53,012 bases of DNA. Source: Necropsobacter rosorum. GTDB taxonomy: Bacteria; Pseudomonadota; Gammaproteobacteria; Enterobacterales; Pasteurellaceae. Of this stretch, positions 37,934-47,060 are shown piece by piece. The translations under genes were made by a program, and so were the position numbers. The stretch spans positions 1-53,012 of the forward strand of contig CCMQ01000024.1 of assembly GCA_000751835.1 (NCBI GenBank), read 5' to 3'. The notes under the pieces are model-generated. The model saw only the letters and a list, made by a program, of their open reading frames with translations. It did no database searches and had not been told where the DNA came from. Each line of letters starts with the position of its first letter. Positions within the stretch are counted from its first letter, which is position 1.

Positions 37934-37972
37934 GTTGTTCTCCTTAATCAGGATGTATTGTCAATAAAATCC

Positions 37973-38686
37973 TTATTCCCGTCCGGGTAATTTTTTCCAG
38001 GTGACCGTGTTGCGCAAATAAACCGGCTCAATATCCACCGCACTTATCCATTGCCGGCGCTGATATAACGGCAATGCCAGCGACAGCATATAACGCGCCG
38101 ACGGTAATTCCACCGTCGAATGGCTTGCCAGTCCGGCGGCGGCAAACTGTGCATAGGCGTTCCAGCCGGTGCCGACCGTCATCCATTGTCCGTTTAAATC
38201 CGATAATTGTGCGATCGCCTGTTCCGGGCGGCACACCTGCTCATCGATAACCGGCCGCCATTGGATAAACTCGCCGAAATCCGACCGCACTTTTTCACCT
38301 GCCAGCCGGCTGAAATACACCTCGTTCATTCTGGCGTCAATGGCGCATAACACCTGCGTCGCGCCATATTGTTCATAGGCCTGCTGCGCCATCGCCGTCA
38401 GATTGGACACCGGAATTACCGGTAAATCCGCGCCCAGCGCCAGCCCTTGCGCAATGCCGGCGCCGACCCGCACGCCGGTAAAACTGCCCGGCCCGCGGCC
38501 GAACGCTAATGCGTCCACTTGGTTTAATCTAATGCCCGCCTGCGCCAGAATATCGTCCACCATCGGTAAAATCCGTTTGGTATGCGCGCGCTGCGCCAAT
38601 TCGTCCGCGGCAATGGTTTCTCCCCGATAAAATAACGCCACCGAACAGGCTTCCGTGGAGGTGTCTAAAGCTAATAATGTTGTCAT
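37973..38686 (-). CDS. tsaB: tRNA t6A modification scaffold protein TsaB
   Basis: A 237-residue ASKHA-fold protein that partners TsaD and TsaE in making N6-threonylcarbamoyladenosine at A37 of ANN-reading tRNAs. Seen: LLALDTSTEACSVAL at the start, the HTKRILPMVDDIL helix and GRGPGSFTGVRVG near 65. It starts 2 bases after yoaA ends, indicating coupling. Two uptake signals lie in the gene. Confidence 0.95.
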   Translation of the reverse strand: MTTLLALDTSTEACSVALFYRGETIAADELAQRAHTKRILPMVDDILAQAGIRLNQVDALAFGRGPGSFTGVRVGAGIAQGLALGADLPVIPVSNLTAMAQQAYEQYGATQVLCAIDARMNEVYFSRLAGEKVRSDFGEFIQWRPVIDEQVCRPEQAIAQLSDLNGQWMTVGTGWNAYAQFAAAGLASHSTVELPSARYMLSLALPLYQRRQWISAVDIEPVYLRNTVTWKKLPGRE

Positions 38687-38688
38687 TG

Positions 38689-40626
38689 TTATGATTCCTG
38701 TTGAATCGTTGCCAGAAATTGTACCACGTTGTTTAAATCCCGGGTACGTCTTGCGTCGGGCAAACTTTTTAAAAAGGTTTCACCGTAAGGCCGCATCACC
38801 AAACGGCTGTCGCAGATAATCACCGCACCGCGATCCGTCACATCGCGAATTAATCGTCCTACCCCTTGTTTCAGCGCGATCACCGCTTCCGGAATCTGAA
38901 TATCCCGGAACGGTTCGCCGCCCTGCAAACGGCAATCTTCAATGCGCGCTTTGAGCAACGGTTCATCCGGTGCGGTAAACGGCAGTTTATCGATAATGAC
39001 CAGCGAAAGCGCATCGCCGCGCACATCCACCCCTTCCCAGAAGCTTGAGGTGGCGACCAATACTGTTTGCGGCTGCTGAACGAACTGCTCCAGTAATTTG
39101 GCTTTCGGCATGTCACCCTGTAACAATACCGCAAGCTCACTGTTGGCGCGGAAATACTCCGCCAGCTCACGCATCACGGCATAGGAAGTGCACAGCACGA
39201 AACAGCGTCCGTGATTGTGTTCGATCACCGGCAGCAGCATCTCGCCCAGTTTCGCGGCGGTGCGGGTTTGGTTGCTTGCCGGCAAATAGCGCGGCACGCA
39301 GAAAAGCGCCTGTTCGGGATAATTAAACGGGCTGGGCAGAATTTTTTGTGCGCCGCCGTCAATGCCCAATCGTCCGCAAAAGTGCGTAAAGCTGCCGCCC
39401 ACTTCCAGCGTGGCGGAAGTAAAAATCCATGCGGCCTGTTTGGCTTTCATCTGTTCGCCGAATTTATCCGCCACGGTCAGCGGGGTAATATGCAGGCCGA
39501 ATTGCCGCCCCATTGTTTCATACCAGTAGCAATAGCCGACAATGGAGGTGTCCTGTAGGCGTGCCAGCATATTTTTCAGCGTGGCAAGACGTTCGAAAAT
39601 ACTGTCCAGCGTTTGCGATCGCCCCAATCCCCGCTTCACCACTTGCGAGGTAAACTCCAGTTTTTCCTGCAATAAAACAAAGCCTTTTTTGACCGCACTT
39701 TGATTCAGCAGCTCGCGCCAGTTACCGCGCCGGCTGCCCTCGCCCAGCAATAAGCGGAAATCCTGCGCCACTTTGAGCAGATTATCCGACGCCACTCCCA
39801 GCTGCGCCATATCTTTCACTTCGGTGCGATACACTATATGCAGATCTTTGCACAAATCAAACAGCTGGCGCCCGGTCACCGACTGGCCAAAATACTGACT
39901 GGCGATGTCCACCAGCTGATGCGCCTCATCGAAAATAATCACTTCCGCCTGCGGGATCAACTCGCCGAAACCGCTTTCTTTCACCGCCATGTCGGCAAAA
40001 AATAGATGATGATTAACTACCACCAAATCCGCATTCAAGGCTTTTTTGCGCGCCGCCGCCACATAACAATCCGCATAATTGGGGCAATCGCTGCCCAGAC
40101 AGCTTTCCGCGGTGCTGGTCAGTTGCGGCACAATCGGGCTGTCTTCCGCCAGCGTCATACATTCGGTCAGATCGCCGGTTTTGGTGGCGTTATGCCATGC
40201 TCTGACCTTGGCAAGATCCGCCAGCACGCTGCGATCGCCCAATACGCCCTGCGCAATCACCTGCTCTAAACGTTCCAGACAAAGGTAATTCGCACGCCCT
40301 TTTAACAACGCGATTTTACCGCTGTAGTTGAGCGCCCGTTTGATTGCCGGCAAATCGCGGTTGAATAATTGATCCTGCAGATTCTTGGAGCCGGTGGAAA
40401 TAATGGTTTTCTTGTTCGACAGTAACGCAGGCGCAAGATAAGCAAAGGTTTTGCCCGTTCCGGTTCCCGCCTCCACCACCAGCGTGGTGTTACGTGCGAT
40501 GGCCTCTGCCACCGCCGTCGCCATCTCAAGCTGTTCCGCACGCGGGCGGAAGCCTTGAATGTTCCGGCTTAGCTCGCCGTCTGCGGAAAATATCTTGATT
40601 ATTTGTTCAATCTTCGCCATTATCAT
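38689..40626 (-). CDS. yoaA: DinG-family iron-sulfur helicase YoaA
   Basis: An XPD/DinG-like SF2 DNA helicase of 645 residues. Walker A AGTGTGKTFAYLAPAL near 55, the four cluster cysteines (NYLC, ESC, SDC, ADC between about 113 and 190), NHHLFFADM, the DEAH box IIFDEAHQL near 235, and motif VI GVGRLIRD near 595 are all present. E. coli YoaA works with the DNA polymerase chi subunit in repair. The start may instead be the ATG six bases inside; no ribosome site decides. First gene of the group running to rnd. Confidence 0.93.
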   Translation of the reverse strand: MIMAKIEQIIKIFSADGELSRNIQGFRPRAEQLEMATAVAEAIARNTTLVVEAGTGTGKTFAYLAPALLSNKKTIISTGSKNLQDQLFNRDLPAIKRALNYSGKIALLKGRANYLCLERLEQVIAQGVLGDRSVLADLAKVRAWHNATKTGDLTECMTLAEDSPIVPQLTSTAESCLGSDCPNYADCYVAAARKKALNADLVVVNHHLFFADMAVKESGFGELIPQAEVIIFDEAHQLVDIASQYFGQSVTGRQLFDLCKDLHIVYRTEVKDMAQLGVASDNLLKVAQDFRLLLGEGSRRGNWRELLNQSAVKKGFVLLQEKLEFTSQVVKRGLGRSQTLDSIFERLATLKNMLARLQDTSIVGYCYWYETMGRQFGLHITPLTVADKFGEQMKAKQAAWIFTSATLEVGGSFTHFCGRLGIDGGAQKILPSPFNYPEQALFCVPRYLPASNQTRTAAKLGEMLLPVIEHNHGRCFVLCTSYAVMRELAEYFRANSELAVLLQGDMPKAKLLEQFVQQPQTVLVATSSFWEGVDVRGDALSLVIIDKLPFTAPDEPLLKARIEDCRLQGGEPFRDIQIPEAVIALKQGVGRLIRDVTDRGAVIICDSRLVMRPYGETFLKSLPDARRTRDLNNVVQFLATIQQES

Positions 40627-40743
40627 TTCTATGCCGTTTTTATTGGCGCGTATTGTATCAGACTTCGGCAGCGACTGCTGCGCATTTCATCGGCAACGCC
40701 GCGGACTTTGCCGCCGAAGAAACCCGATTAAAGGAAAAGAAAA

Positions 40744-41559
40744 ATGACCACAATTACCCTACTTAAGCAAATCACGCCGGAACTCAGCCTGCAACAATAT
40801 AACGAGATTCCCGTCATCGCCCTGCAACATCGCGTCGGCAGCGCCTTAATCGCGCTTCAGGGGGCGCATTTGTTCAGCTGGAAACCGCAAGGCGCAGCGC
40901 AGGATGTTTTCTGGTTAAGCGAAGTCGAACCCTTTAGTGCCGGCAATGCCATTCGCGGCGGCGTACCGATCTGTTATCCGTGGTTCGGCTCGGTGCAATC
41001 GCCGCCTCACGGCTATGCCCGAATTTCGCTCTGGCAGCTCAGCGATTATGCGATTGCGGAAGACAAAGTGCGGTTGGAATTCAGCCTGTTTTCCGCCGAA
41101 AATCTGATCGAGGCGAAAATCAGCATGCAATTTTGCGACCACTGTGAACTGACTTTCACTCACTACGGGCAACAGCCGGCACAGGCGGCATTGCACAGTT
41201 ATTTCCATATCGGCGATATTGAATCCGTATCCGTTGCCGGCTTACCGACCACCTGTTTTAATTCCTTGCAGCAACAAAACGAACCGGTTCCGTCCCCGCG
41301 CCGGATTAGCGCCAACGTCGATGGTATTTATGCCGTCGCTTCCCCACTTACAACAACCGTTCATGATCCGGTTTATCAGCGTAATATTGTGATCGAACAT
41401 AATAATGCCACCGAGGTGGTACTGTGGAATCCGTGGCACAAAGCCACAAGTGGCATGAGCGAACAGGGCTATAAAACTATGGTTTGTGTCGAAAGTGCAC
41501 GCATCAATCACCTCCTATCGCAAGGCGAGCAGATCCGTACGCGGATTAAATTGGCTTAA
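40744..41559 (+). CDS. yeaD: D-hexose-6-phosphate mutarotase (YeaD-like)
   Basis: A 271-residue galactose-mutarotase-like protein that interconverts anomers of glucose 6-phosphate and related sugars. Seen: GAHLFSW near 40, RGGVPICYPWFG near 73 and a catalytic His in LHSYFHIGD near 155; Glu in VCVESARIN near 255 is the general base. AAAGGAAAAGAAAA precedes the ATG. Divergent from yoaA. Confidence 0.92.
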   Translation: MTTITLLKQITPELSLQQYNEIPVIALQHRVGSALIALQGAHLFSWKPQGAAQDVFWLSEVEPFSAGNAIRGGVPICYPWFGSVQSPPHGYARISLWQLSDYAIAEDKVRLEFSLFSAENLIEAKISMQFCDHCELTFTHYGQQPAQAALHSYFHIGDIESVSVAGLPTTCFNSLQQQNEPVPSPRRISANVDGIYAVASPLTTTVHDPVYQRNIVIEHNNATEVVLWNPWHKATSGMSEQGYKTMVCVESARINHLLSQGEQIRTRIKLA

Positions 41560-41573
41560 TTGAATGTCCCACG

Positions 41574-41598
41574 CCCGCCGAAGCGGCGGGTATATTTT
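41574..41598 (+). terminator. Short terminator between yeaD and the AEC gene
   Basis: Stem CCCGCCG / CGGCGGG with loop AAG, followed by TATATTTT; between convergent genes. Confidence 0.6.
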
Positions 41599-41626
41599 GA
41601 TCGGCGGGGATATTTCGCGCATTAAT

Positions 41627-42589
41627 TCAAATCCAACCAAGCTGGCTTAACAGCAACACGCCGATGGCGGAACCGAACATCGATCCGAAAGTGGTTAAGG
41701 CAATAATATTGGCAACCGTCTCCGCATTGCCGCCCATCCCGCGCACCATGGCATAGGTTGCAGCGGCCAGCGGCGTGGCGGTGATTAAAAAGACAATGCC
41801 CAGATTCATGCCGCTTAAACCGAGGGCTTTGCCCAGCAATACCATAAAAACCGGCGCCACAATCACCCGTCCGATCGTTGCCATCCAGGATATACCGGAA
41901 GTTTTGAACAGATTTCTGACCTCAATACTGGCGCCGGTGCAGATCAGCGCCAACGGTAAGGTGATATTGACCAGATAATTCCCGGCGGTCATCAAAGGCT
42001 TGGGAATCTCCAGTTTAAGCACGCTTGCCAATAAACCCAGCGCAATGCCGATAATCAACGGATTTTTCAGCACGTTCCACAGCATCTTGCGCGGACTGAC
42101 CTTGCCGTCAGACAGGGAGCGGCTAATCGTGATCACCGCCAGAATATTATATAAAAACACCGAAACCGCGGTATAAATGGAGGCCGATGCCAAAGCGGCG
42201 TTGCCGTACGCATTGATACAAAAAGCCAGCCCCAGAATGCCGGCATTGCAGCGGTAAACGCCCTGCACAAAGGTGCCGCGCTCGCGTTTTTCGGCGATAA
42301 ATTTCGCCGCGAACAGTTCGGCCAGAATAAACAAAGACAGCGTGCCGACGATACACACCGTCAGAATCCGGAGTTGTTGTTCGAGATGCTCAATCGGGTT
42401 GTTATAGAGATTAAAAAACAGCAGCACCGGCAGCGTAAGATTAAAAATCATTTTACTCGCCTGTTCACAGAAGCGGTCGTCGATCACGCGGCGCTTACGC
42501 AGCAACATACCGAGAATCAGCATAAACAGAATCGGACAGGTCACACTTGCCGAAAATATCAGCGAAGAAAGGAAATCATTGTTTTGCAT
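41627..42589 (-). CDS. AEC-family (auxin efflux carrier-like) permease
   Basis: A 320-residue membrane protein with about ten hydrophobic segments arranged as two repeats of five. Typical AEC features are ILPMV-like helix starts, NLTLPVLLFFN near 50, the RCNAGILGLAFCINAYG loop near 115-130 and NITLPLALICTGASIE near 205. Bacterial relatives move malonate, malate or other small acids; the substrate here is unknown. It lies downstream of ribE on the minus strand behind a hairpin. Confidence 0.88.
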   Translation of the reverse strand: MQNNDFLSSLIFSASVTCPILFMLILGMLLRKRRVIDDRFCEQASKMIFNLTLPVLLFFNLYNNPIEHLEQQLRILTVCIVGTLSLFILAELFAAKFIAEKRERGTFVQGVYRCNAGILGLAFCINAYGNAALASASIYTAVSVFLYNILAVITISRSLSDGKVSPRKMLWNVLKNPLIIGIALGLLASVLKLEIPKPLMTAGNYLVNITLPLALICTGASIEVRNLFKTSGISWMATIGRVIVAPVFMVLLGKALGLSGMNLGIVFLITATPLAAATYAMVRGMGGNAETVANIIALTTFGSMFGSAIGVLLLSQLGWI

Positions 42590-42610
42590 AGATTATTATC
42601 TCGGTGAACA

Positions 42611-42653
42611 CGAAAAGTGCGGTGAAAATTTGCTGTTTTTTACCGCACTTTCG
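42611..42653. terminator. Inverted uptake-signal terminator after ribE
   Basis: CGAAAAGTGCGGT pairs with ACCGCACTTTCG (one bulged A), loop of 18 bases with a T run. It ends 5 bases from the ribE stop on the minus strand. Confidence 0.7.
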
Positions 42654-42657
42654 TCAG

Positions 42658-43269
42658 CTAAACTCTTAGGGCCAAATAGCGCTCCACGGTGTCCACAATC
42701 GCTTGTGTCTGCGGGTCGATTTCGATATTCACCGCCTCCCCCACGGCGCGCTGTGCGATTAACGTGCGCTGAATGGTTTCCGGAATCAAATTCACGCAGA
42801 ATTGCTGCCCGTTGACTTCGCTGATGGTCAGACTGATGCCGTCAATGGCGATAAATCCTTTGGTCAGAATATATTTCATCAGTTCCGGCTGCGGCAATTC
42901 AAACCAAATTTGCAGATTATTGGGCGACGGAATACGCTGCGCCACTTTCGCGGTGCAATAGACATGACCGGACAACACATGCCCGCCGATTTCATCGCCC
43001 ATACGCATGGCGCGCTCGACATTCACCCAATCGCCGACCTGTAATCCGCCCAGATTGGTAATGCGCAGCGTTTCCATCATTAAATCGAAACTGACCAAAT
43101 CTCCGTTGATGCCCGTCACCGTCAGGCAAACGCCGTTATTCGCCACCGAGGCGCCGACCGCCAGCCCCGGCAGTAATTCCGGTGGCATTTTTAACGTCTG
43201 TGTTCTAAAATTAGCTTTTTCGTCAATCGCATGAATTTGTGCCGTTGCTTGTACGATTCCTGTAAACAT
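42658..43269 (-). CDS. ribE: Riboflavin synthase alpha chain
   Basis: Dismutates two 6,7-dimethyl-8-ribityllumazine molecules to riboflavin. The 203-residue protein begins MFTGIVQ and has the two lumazine-binding repeats (about 1-97 and 98-197), with [11 protein letters not shown] in the first and IDGISLTIS in the second. Length is normal. Divergent from norM with only 57 bases between starts, so promoters overlap; no FMN riboswitch fits in that gap. E. coli calls this gene ribC. Confidence 0.95.
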   Translation of the reverse strand: MFTGIVQATAQIHAIDEKANFRTQTLKMPPELLPGLAVGASVANNGVCLTVTGINGDLVSFDLMMETLRITNLGGLQVGDWVNVERAMRMGDEIGGHVLSGHVYCTAKVAQRIPSPNNLQIWFELPQPELMKYILTKGFIAIDGISLTISEVNGQQFCVNLIPETIQRTLIAQRAVGEAVNIEIDPQTQAIVDTVERYLALRV

Positions 43270-43326
43270 GATGTTCTCTCTGTGTTGAAAATAGTGTCGC
43301 TATTATATAACAAAACCCGGATTTTT

Positions 43327-44721
43327 ATGAAATTTAGCCATCTTAAAGAATACCATTTTGAAGCCCGCAAACTTATCGCTATCGCCGTCCCGATTTTATT
43401 TGCCCAAATCGCGCAAAATTCCATGGGCTTGGTCGATACCATTATGGCGGGGCGCGTCAGTGCCGCCGATATGGCCGCCATTTCCGTCGGCGCCTCTATC
43501 TGGCTGCCGCTGGTGTTGTTCGGGCACGGGTTACTGCTGGCGCTGCCGCCGACGATCGCCTATCTGAACGGCTCGGGACAACGTCACAGAATTGCCCATC
43601 AGGTGCGTCAGGGATTATGGATTCTGCTGGCAAGCGCGATTCCGTTATGTTTTTTAATCTATAAAAGTGACATTGTCATTCAATATATGCAAATGGAAGA
43701 AAAACTGGCGAACATCACGATGGGCTATCTGCATGCGATGTTATGGGGCTTGCCGGGCTATCTGTTGATGATCAATTTCCGCTGTTTAAGCGACGGGCTG
43801 GCTAAAACCAAGCCGGCGATGGTGATCACGTTTTTGGGCTTAATGCTGAATATTCCGTTAAATTATATTTTTATTTACGGCAAACTGGGGCTACCGGCAT
43901 TCGGCGCGGTAGGCTGCGGGATTGCAACCGCAATCGTCAACTGGGCAATGTGCATGATGATGATCGCCTACAGCCGTCGGGCCGCCAATCAGCGTGATCT
44001 TCAGATATTTTCACCGCCGATTGAAAAACCGGATCTAAAAACTCTCGCCAAGCTGCTACGTCTGGGTTTTCCCATCGCCGTGGCCTTATGCTGCGAAGTG
44101 GCGCTATTCGCCTTAGCGTCGTTATTACTTTCTCCGCTCGGTACCAATGTGGTGGCAAGCCATCAGATCGCCTTAAACACCAGCTCCTTTGTGTTTATGT
44201 TGCCGATGTCTTTGGGGATGGCGACCACCATTCTGGTGGGACAACGTTTAGGCGAAGGCTCGGCCAAAAATGCCAAACAGGTCTCTTATGCCGCACTCGG
44301 CGTAGGATTATCCATCGCGCTGATCACGGCGCTGATTACGGTATGTTTCCGCACCGACATCGCGTCGATTTTCGTTAATGATCAAACGGTGATTTCTATG
44401 GCCGGCAGCCTGTTGCTGCTTGCCGCATTATATCAGTTCTCCGATACGATACAAGTGGTGTCCGGCGGCGCACTGCGCGGTTATAAAGATACGCAGGCGA
44501 TTTTATATATTACGCTGTTCTGTTACTGGGTTCTCGGCATGCCGCTCGGCTATACGCTGGCGCGCACCGATCTGATTGTCCCCGGCCTCGGGGCGGCAGG
44601 ATTTTGGATCGGCTTTGTCGTCAGCTTAACCGTTGCCGCAATACTGCTTATGCGGCGTATGCGCAAAATTCAGGCGCTGCCGGATCGGGTATTACTGGCT
44701 AAACTGGAAAAACTCAAGTAA
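43327..44721 (+). CDS. norM: MATE-family multidrug efflux pump NorM
   Basis: A 464-residue, 12-helix sodium or proton antiporter for cationic drugs and dyes. The start [16 protein letters not shown] is chosen over an upstream open frame that would overlap rib[22 protein letters not shown] is the classic NorM N-terminal segment; the second half repeats the pattern ([20 protein letters not shown]). H. influenzae has a similar gene (hmrM) near ribE. Weak GGA ribosome site. Confidence 0.94.
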   Translation: MKFSHLKEYHFEARKLIAIAVPILFAQIAQNSMGLVDTIMAGRVSAADMAAISVGASIWLPLVLFGHGLLLALPPTIAYLNGSGQRHRIAHQVRQGLWILLASAIPLCFLIYKSDIVIQYMQMEEKLANITMGYLHAMLWGLPGYLLMINFRCLSDGLAKTKPAMVITFLGLMLNIPLNYIFIYGKLGLPAFGAVGCGIATAIVNWAMCMMMIAYSRRAANQRDLQIFSPPIEKPDLKTLAKLLRLGFPIAVALCCEVALFALASLLLSPLGTNVVASHQIALNTSSFVFMLPMSLGMATTILVGQRLGEGSAKNAKQVSYAALGVGLSIALITALITVCFRTDIASIFVNDQTVISMAGSLLLLAALYQFSDTIQVVSGGALRGYKDTQAILYITLFCYWVLGMPLGYTLARTDLIVPGLGAAGFWIGFVVSLTVAAILLMRRMRKIQALPDRVLLAKLEKLK

Positions 44722-44760
44722 ACCTTTTTCTTGTTAAACCGAACGTTAGTTTAAAATGAG

Positions 44761-44800
44761 AACAATTCCTATTGTTAAAAGAAAGTCTTTTCGCTATAAT
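44761..44800 (+). promoter_or_regulatory. Promoter of the TonB receptor with overlapping palindrome
   Basis: TTGTTA (44772-44777), 17 bases, TATAAT (44795-44800): a near-consensus promoter. A perfect inverted repeat AACAAT-TCCT-ATTGTT (44761-44776) overlaps the -35. A repressor bound there would block the promoter. Fur is the natural candidate for an iron receptor, but the match to the Fur consensus is only about 10 of 19. Confidence 0.6.
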
Positions 44801-44841
44801 CGCGCGGATTTTCAATACGTTTTTAGCATAATGGGATTTTT

Positions 44842-47001
44842 ATGAAGTTTAAATTAAGCGTAATTTACACCGCACTTTTTGCCGGTGTTTCTTTCGGCGC
44901 GCTGGCTGAAACAAATCAGCAGCCTAATAATGGAAGTTTAGAACAAATTACTATTGTCACCGAGGTGGAAAAAGCCAAGGCGGCCGGCAGTAAACAAAAA
45001 GAAGTGGCTAATCTCGGCCTGCTCGGTAACCAGCTTGCCTTTACCTCGCCGATCAGCGTGGTAAATTATGATGAAAAAGCCTTTGAAGATCAGCAACCGC
45101 GCAATGTGGTGGACGCGATTGCCAAAACTGACGCATCCGTAATGAATTTCGGCGGCGAAACTAATACCCTGCAAGGCGTTTATGTACGCGGTTTACAATT
45201 AGACGCACGCCAAATCAGCCTAAACGGCTTAGCCGGTTTATACTCCACCTATAACTCTCCGACTGCCGGTGTCAGCGCTGCGCAATTAATTAAGGGCGCT
45301 TCCACGGTGACAAGCGGCATGGATCCGGAAGGTTCGGCCGGCGCCGCAATGAATATCGAAACCAAACGAGCCACCGACGAAGAAATTAACAAAATCGGTT
45401 TCGGTTGGTTCAGTAATAACCGTTTGCAGGAAAGTTTTGACTTCGGACGTCGCTTCGGCTCTCATCAAGAATGGGGCGTGCGTATTAACGGAAAATACCG
45501 TGACGGCGATACCGCCCGCGTCGGTTACAGCGAGCGTGATAAAGAATTGGCTATCGGTGCTGATTATCGGGGTGAAAAATTACGCGTCGGCGTAGATTAT
45601 ATGTACAGTAAGCGTAAAACCGACGGCGGACGCGCCCGCGTACAGGATATTCAGATGCTGGATTTCGCTTTACCGTCCGCACCGAACGGTAAAACCAATT
45701 TAATTCCGAGCTGGTCCGGACAAACGACAGAAGATCAAACCGTTATGACCACCTTTGAATATGATCTGCCATACAACATGATGTTATCCGGCGGTGTCGG
45801 TCATCTTGAATCCAAATATGACGGTTCCTTCGGTCAGGTACGAATGGTTGATTCTGCCGGCAATTACAGTATTCGTTCCATGCGCGGTATGGATTACCGC
45901 ACCCGCACCACCAGTGGCAACCTGAAATTACAGGGGGAATTTGAAATTGCCTCCGTACTAAACAACTGGAGCATGGCCTTTGACAGCGTAACACGTTATC
46001 GCGATTTCGATCAGACGCCGGTTGTAAATTACGGCACCTTAAAAAAAGCCTATGCCGGATTAAATATTTATCATCCGCAGTTCCCGGCTTCTCCGACATA
46101 CTCGGATCTGGTACAAAGTACCGATGAAAAAGTACAGGCACACAGCTTAGCATTTGCCGATACGCTGGGCTTTTCCGACAACCGAATTCGTCTAACTTTA
46201 GGCGGCCGTTATCAATGGATCAAACAGCATGACTATAGTGCGGGGATCAAAGCCCATGAAAATCGTTTCAGCCCGATGGCGACTCTCGCTTATGTGCCTA
46301 ATTCGAATTTAGTGTTCTACGGAAACTATCTGGAAGATTTAGAACCGGGTGCCATTGACGAAAATACCGGCGTAATGGCTAAGCCAATCGTCAGTCGCCA
46401 GATTGAAATCGGTGTGCGCAAAAACTGGAGTGAACAATTCACTACGACATTAAGTTTATACCAAATCCGCCGGCCGGGTATTAACGTGTTAACCGGTGAA
46501 GAACAAGGCAAAGAACGAAATCGCGGTATCGAATTTAACGCTTATGCCAGACTGTTAAACGGCACATTGCGCCCAAGCTTCGGTATTACCTATAACAAAG
46601 GTGAGTTGATTGATTACACCACTTTCGGCACCGCTTATGCGGATAAGGGAACGATTGTTAGCGGCGTGCAGGTTGCCAGCCCGCGCATTATTTATAAAGG
46701 TGCAATCGAATGGGATACGCCATTTATTAAAGATTTAACCTTAAATGCGGCCATTCAATATTATGGTTCCTCTTATCAGGATTATGGCAAAAAATATAAA
46801 TTCTCACCTTATACTACAGTAGATGTCGGTGCTAAATATGTGATTCATCTTAGCCAGAAACAAACGCTCACATTACGCGGCGCAATCGAAAATCTATTTA
46901 ATGAGAATTACTGGCAAGTACAGCGTGGTCGCTATGATCGCAGTTTCGCTGTGGTCGGACTGCCGCGTACATACTGGTTAAATGCTGAATATTCATTCTA
47001 A
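44842..47001 (+). CDS. TonB-dependent siderophore-type receptor
   Basis: A 719-residue outer-membrane receptor: signal peptide (1-22, ends ALA), TonB box near EQITIV (34-39), plug domain (about 55-175, with VRGLQLDARQISLNG), and a 22-strand barrel ending in an aromatic residue (YWLNAEYSF). The layout is that of ferric-siderophore receptors; the ligand cannot be told. A strong promoter with an operator-like palindrome lies upstream. An uptake signal falls inside the signal-peptide codons. The next gene is a YddA-like ABC protein, as in E. coli yddB-yddA neighbourhoods, but no periplasmic binding protein or siderophore permease follows. Confidence 0.92.
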   Translation: MKFKLSVIYTALFAGVSFGALAETNQQPNNGSLEQITIVTEVEKAKAAGSKQKEVANLGLLGNQLAFTSPISVVNYDEKAFEDQQPRNVVDAIAKTDASVMNFGGETNTLQGVYVRGLQLDARQISLNGLAGLYSTYNSPTAGVSAAQLIKGASTVTSGMDPEGSAGAAMNIETKRATDEEINKIGFGWFSNNRLQESFDFGRRFGSHQEWGVRINGKYRDGDTARVGYSERDKELAIGADYRGEKLRVGVDYMYSKRKTDGGRARVQDIQMLDFALPSAPNGKTNLIPSWSGQTTEDQTVMTTFEYDLPYNMMLSGGVGHLESKYDGSFGQVRMVDSAGNYSIRSMRGMDYRTRTTSGNLKLQGEFEIASVLNNWSMAFDSVTRYRDFDQTPVVNYGTLKKAYAGLNIYHPQFPASPTYSDLVQSTDEKVQAHSLAFADTLGFSDNRIRLTLGGRYQWIKQHDYSAGIKAHENRFSPMATLAYVPNSNLVFYGNYLEDLEPGAIDENTGVMAKPIVSRQIEIGVRKNWSEQFTTTLSLYQIRRPGINVLTGEEQGKERNRGIEFNAYARLLNGTLRPSFGITYNKGELIDYTTFGTAYADKGTIVSGVQVASPRIIYKGAIEWDTPFIKDLTLNAAIQYYGSSYQDYGKKYKFSPYTTVDVGAKYVIHLSQKQTLTLRGAIENLFNENYWQVQRGRYDRSFAVVGLPRTYWLNAEYSF

Positions 47002-47015
47002 CCCCAATCCTCCCC

Positions 47016-47050
47016 AAGGGCAGTGTGACTGCCCTTTTGTCGTTTTTTAC
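47016..47050 (+). terminator. Terminator/attenuator after the TonB receptor gene
   Basis: AAGGGCAG / CTGCCCTT stem with a 5-base loop and TTTTGTCGTTTTTT, starting 15 bases after the receptor stop and 11 bases before the next ATG. Read-through would be reduced but the next gene has no obvious promoter of its own. Confidence 0.75.
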
Positions 47051-47060
47051 GGAATCAATC

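Noticed and set aside
43270..43326. FMN riboswitch before ribE
   Set aside because: Only 57 bases separate ribE and norM starts, too short, and no RFN motif is seen.
47025..47060. GTG start 12 codons before the chosen start of the YddA-like gene
   Set aside because: It lies inside the terminator hairpin after the receptor gene and has no ribosome site; the ATG at 47061 fits the family start.
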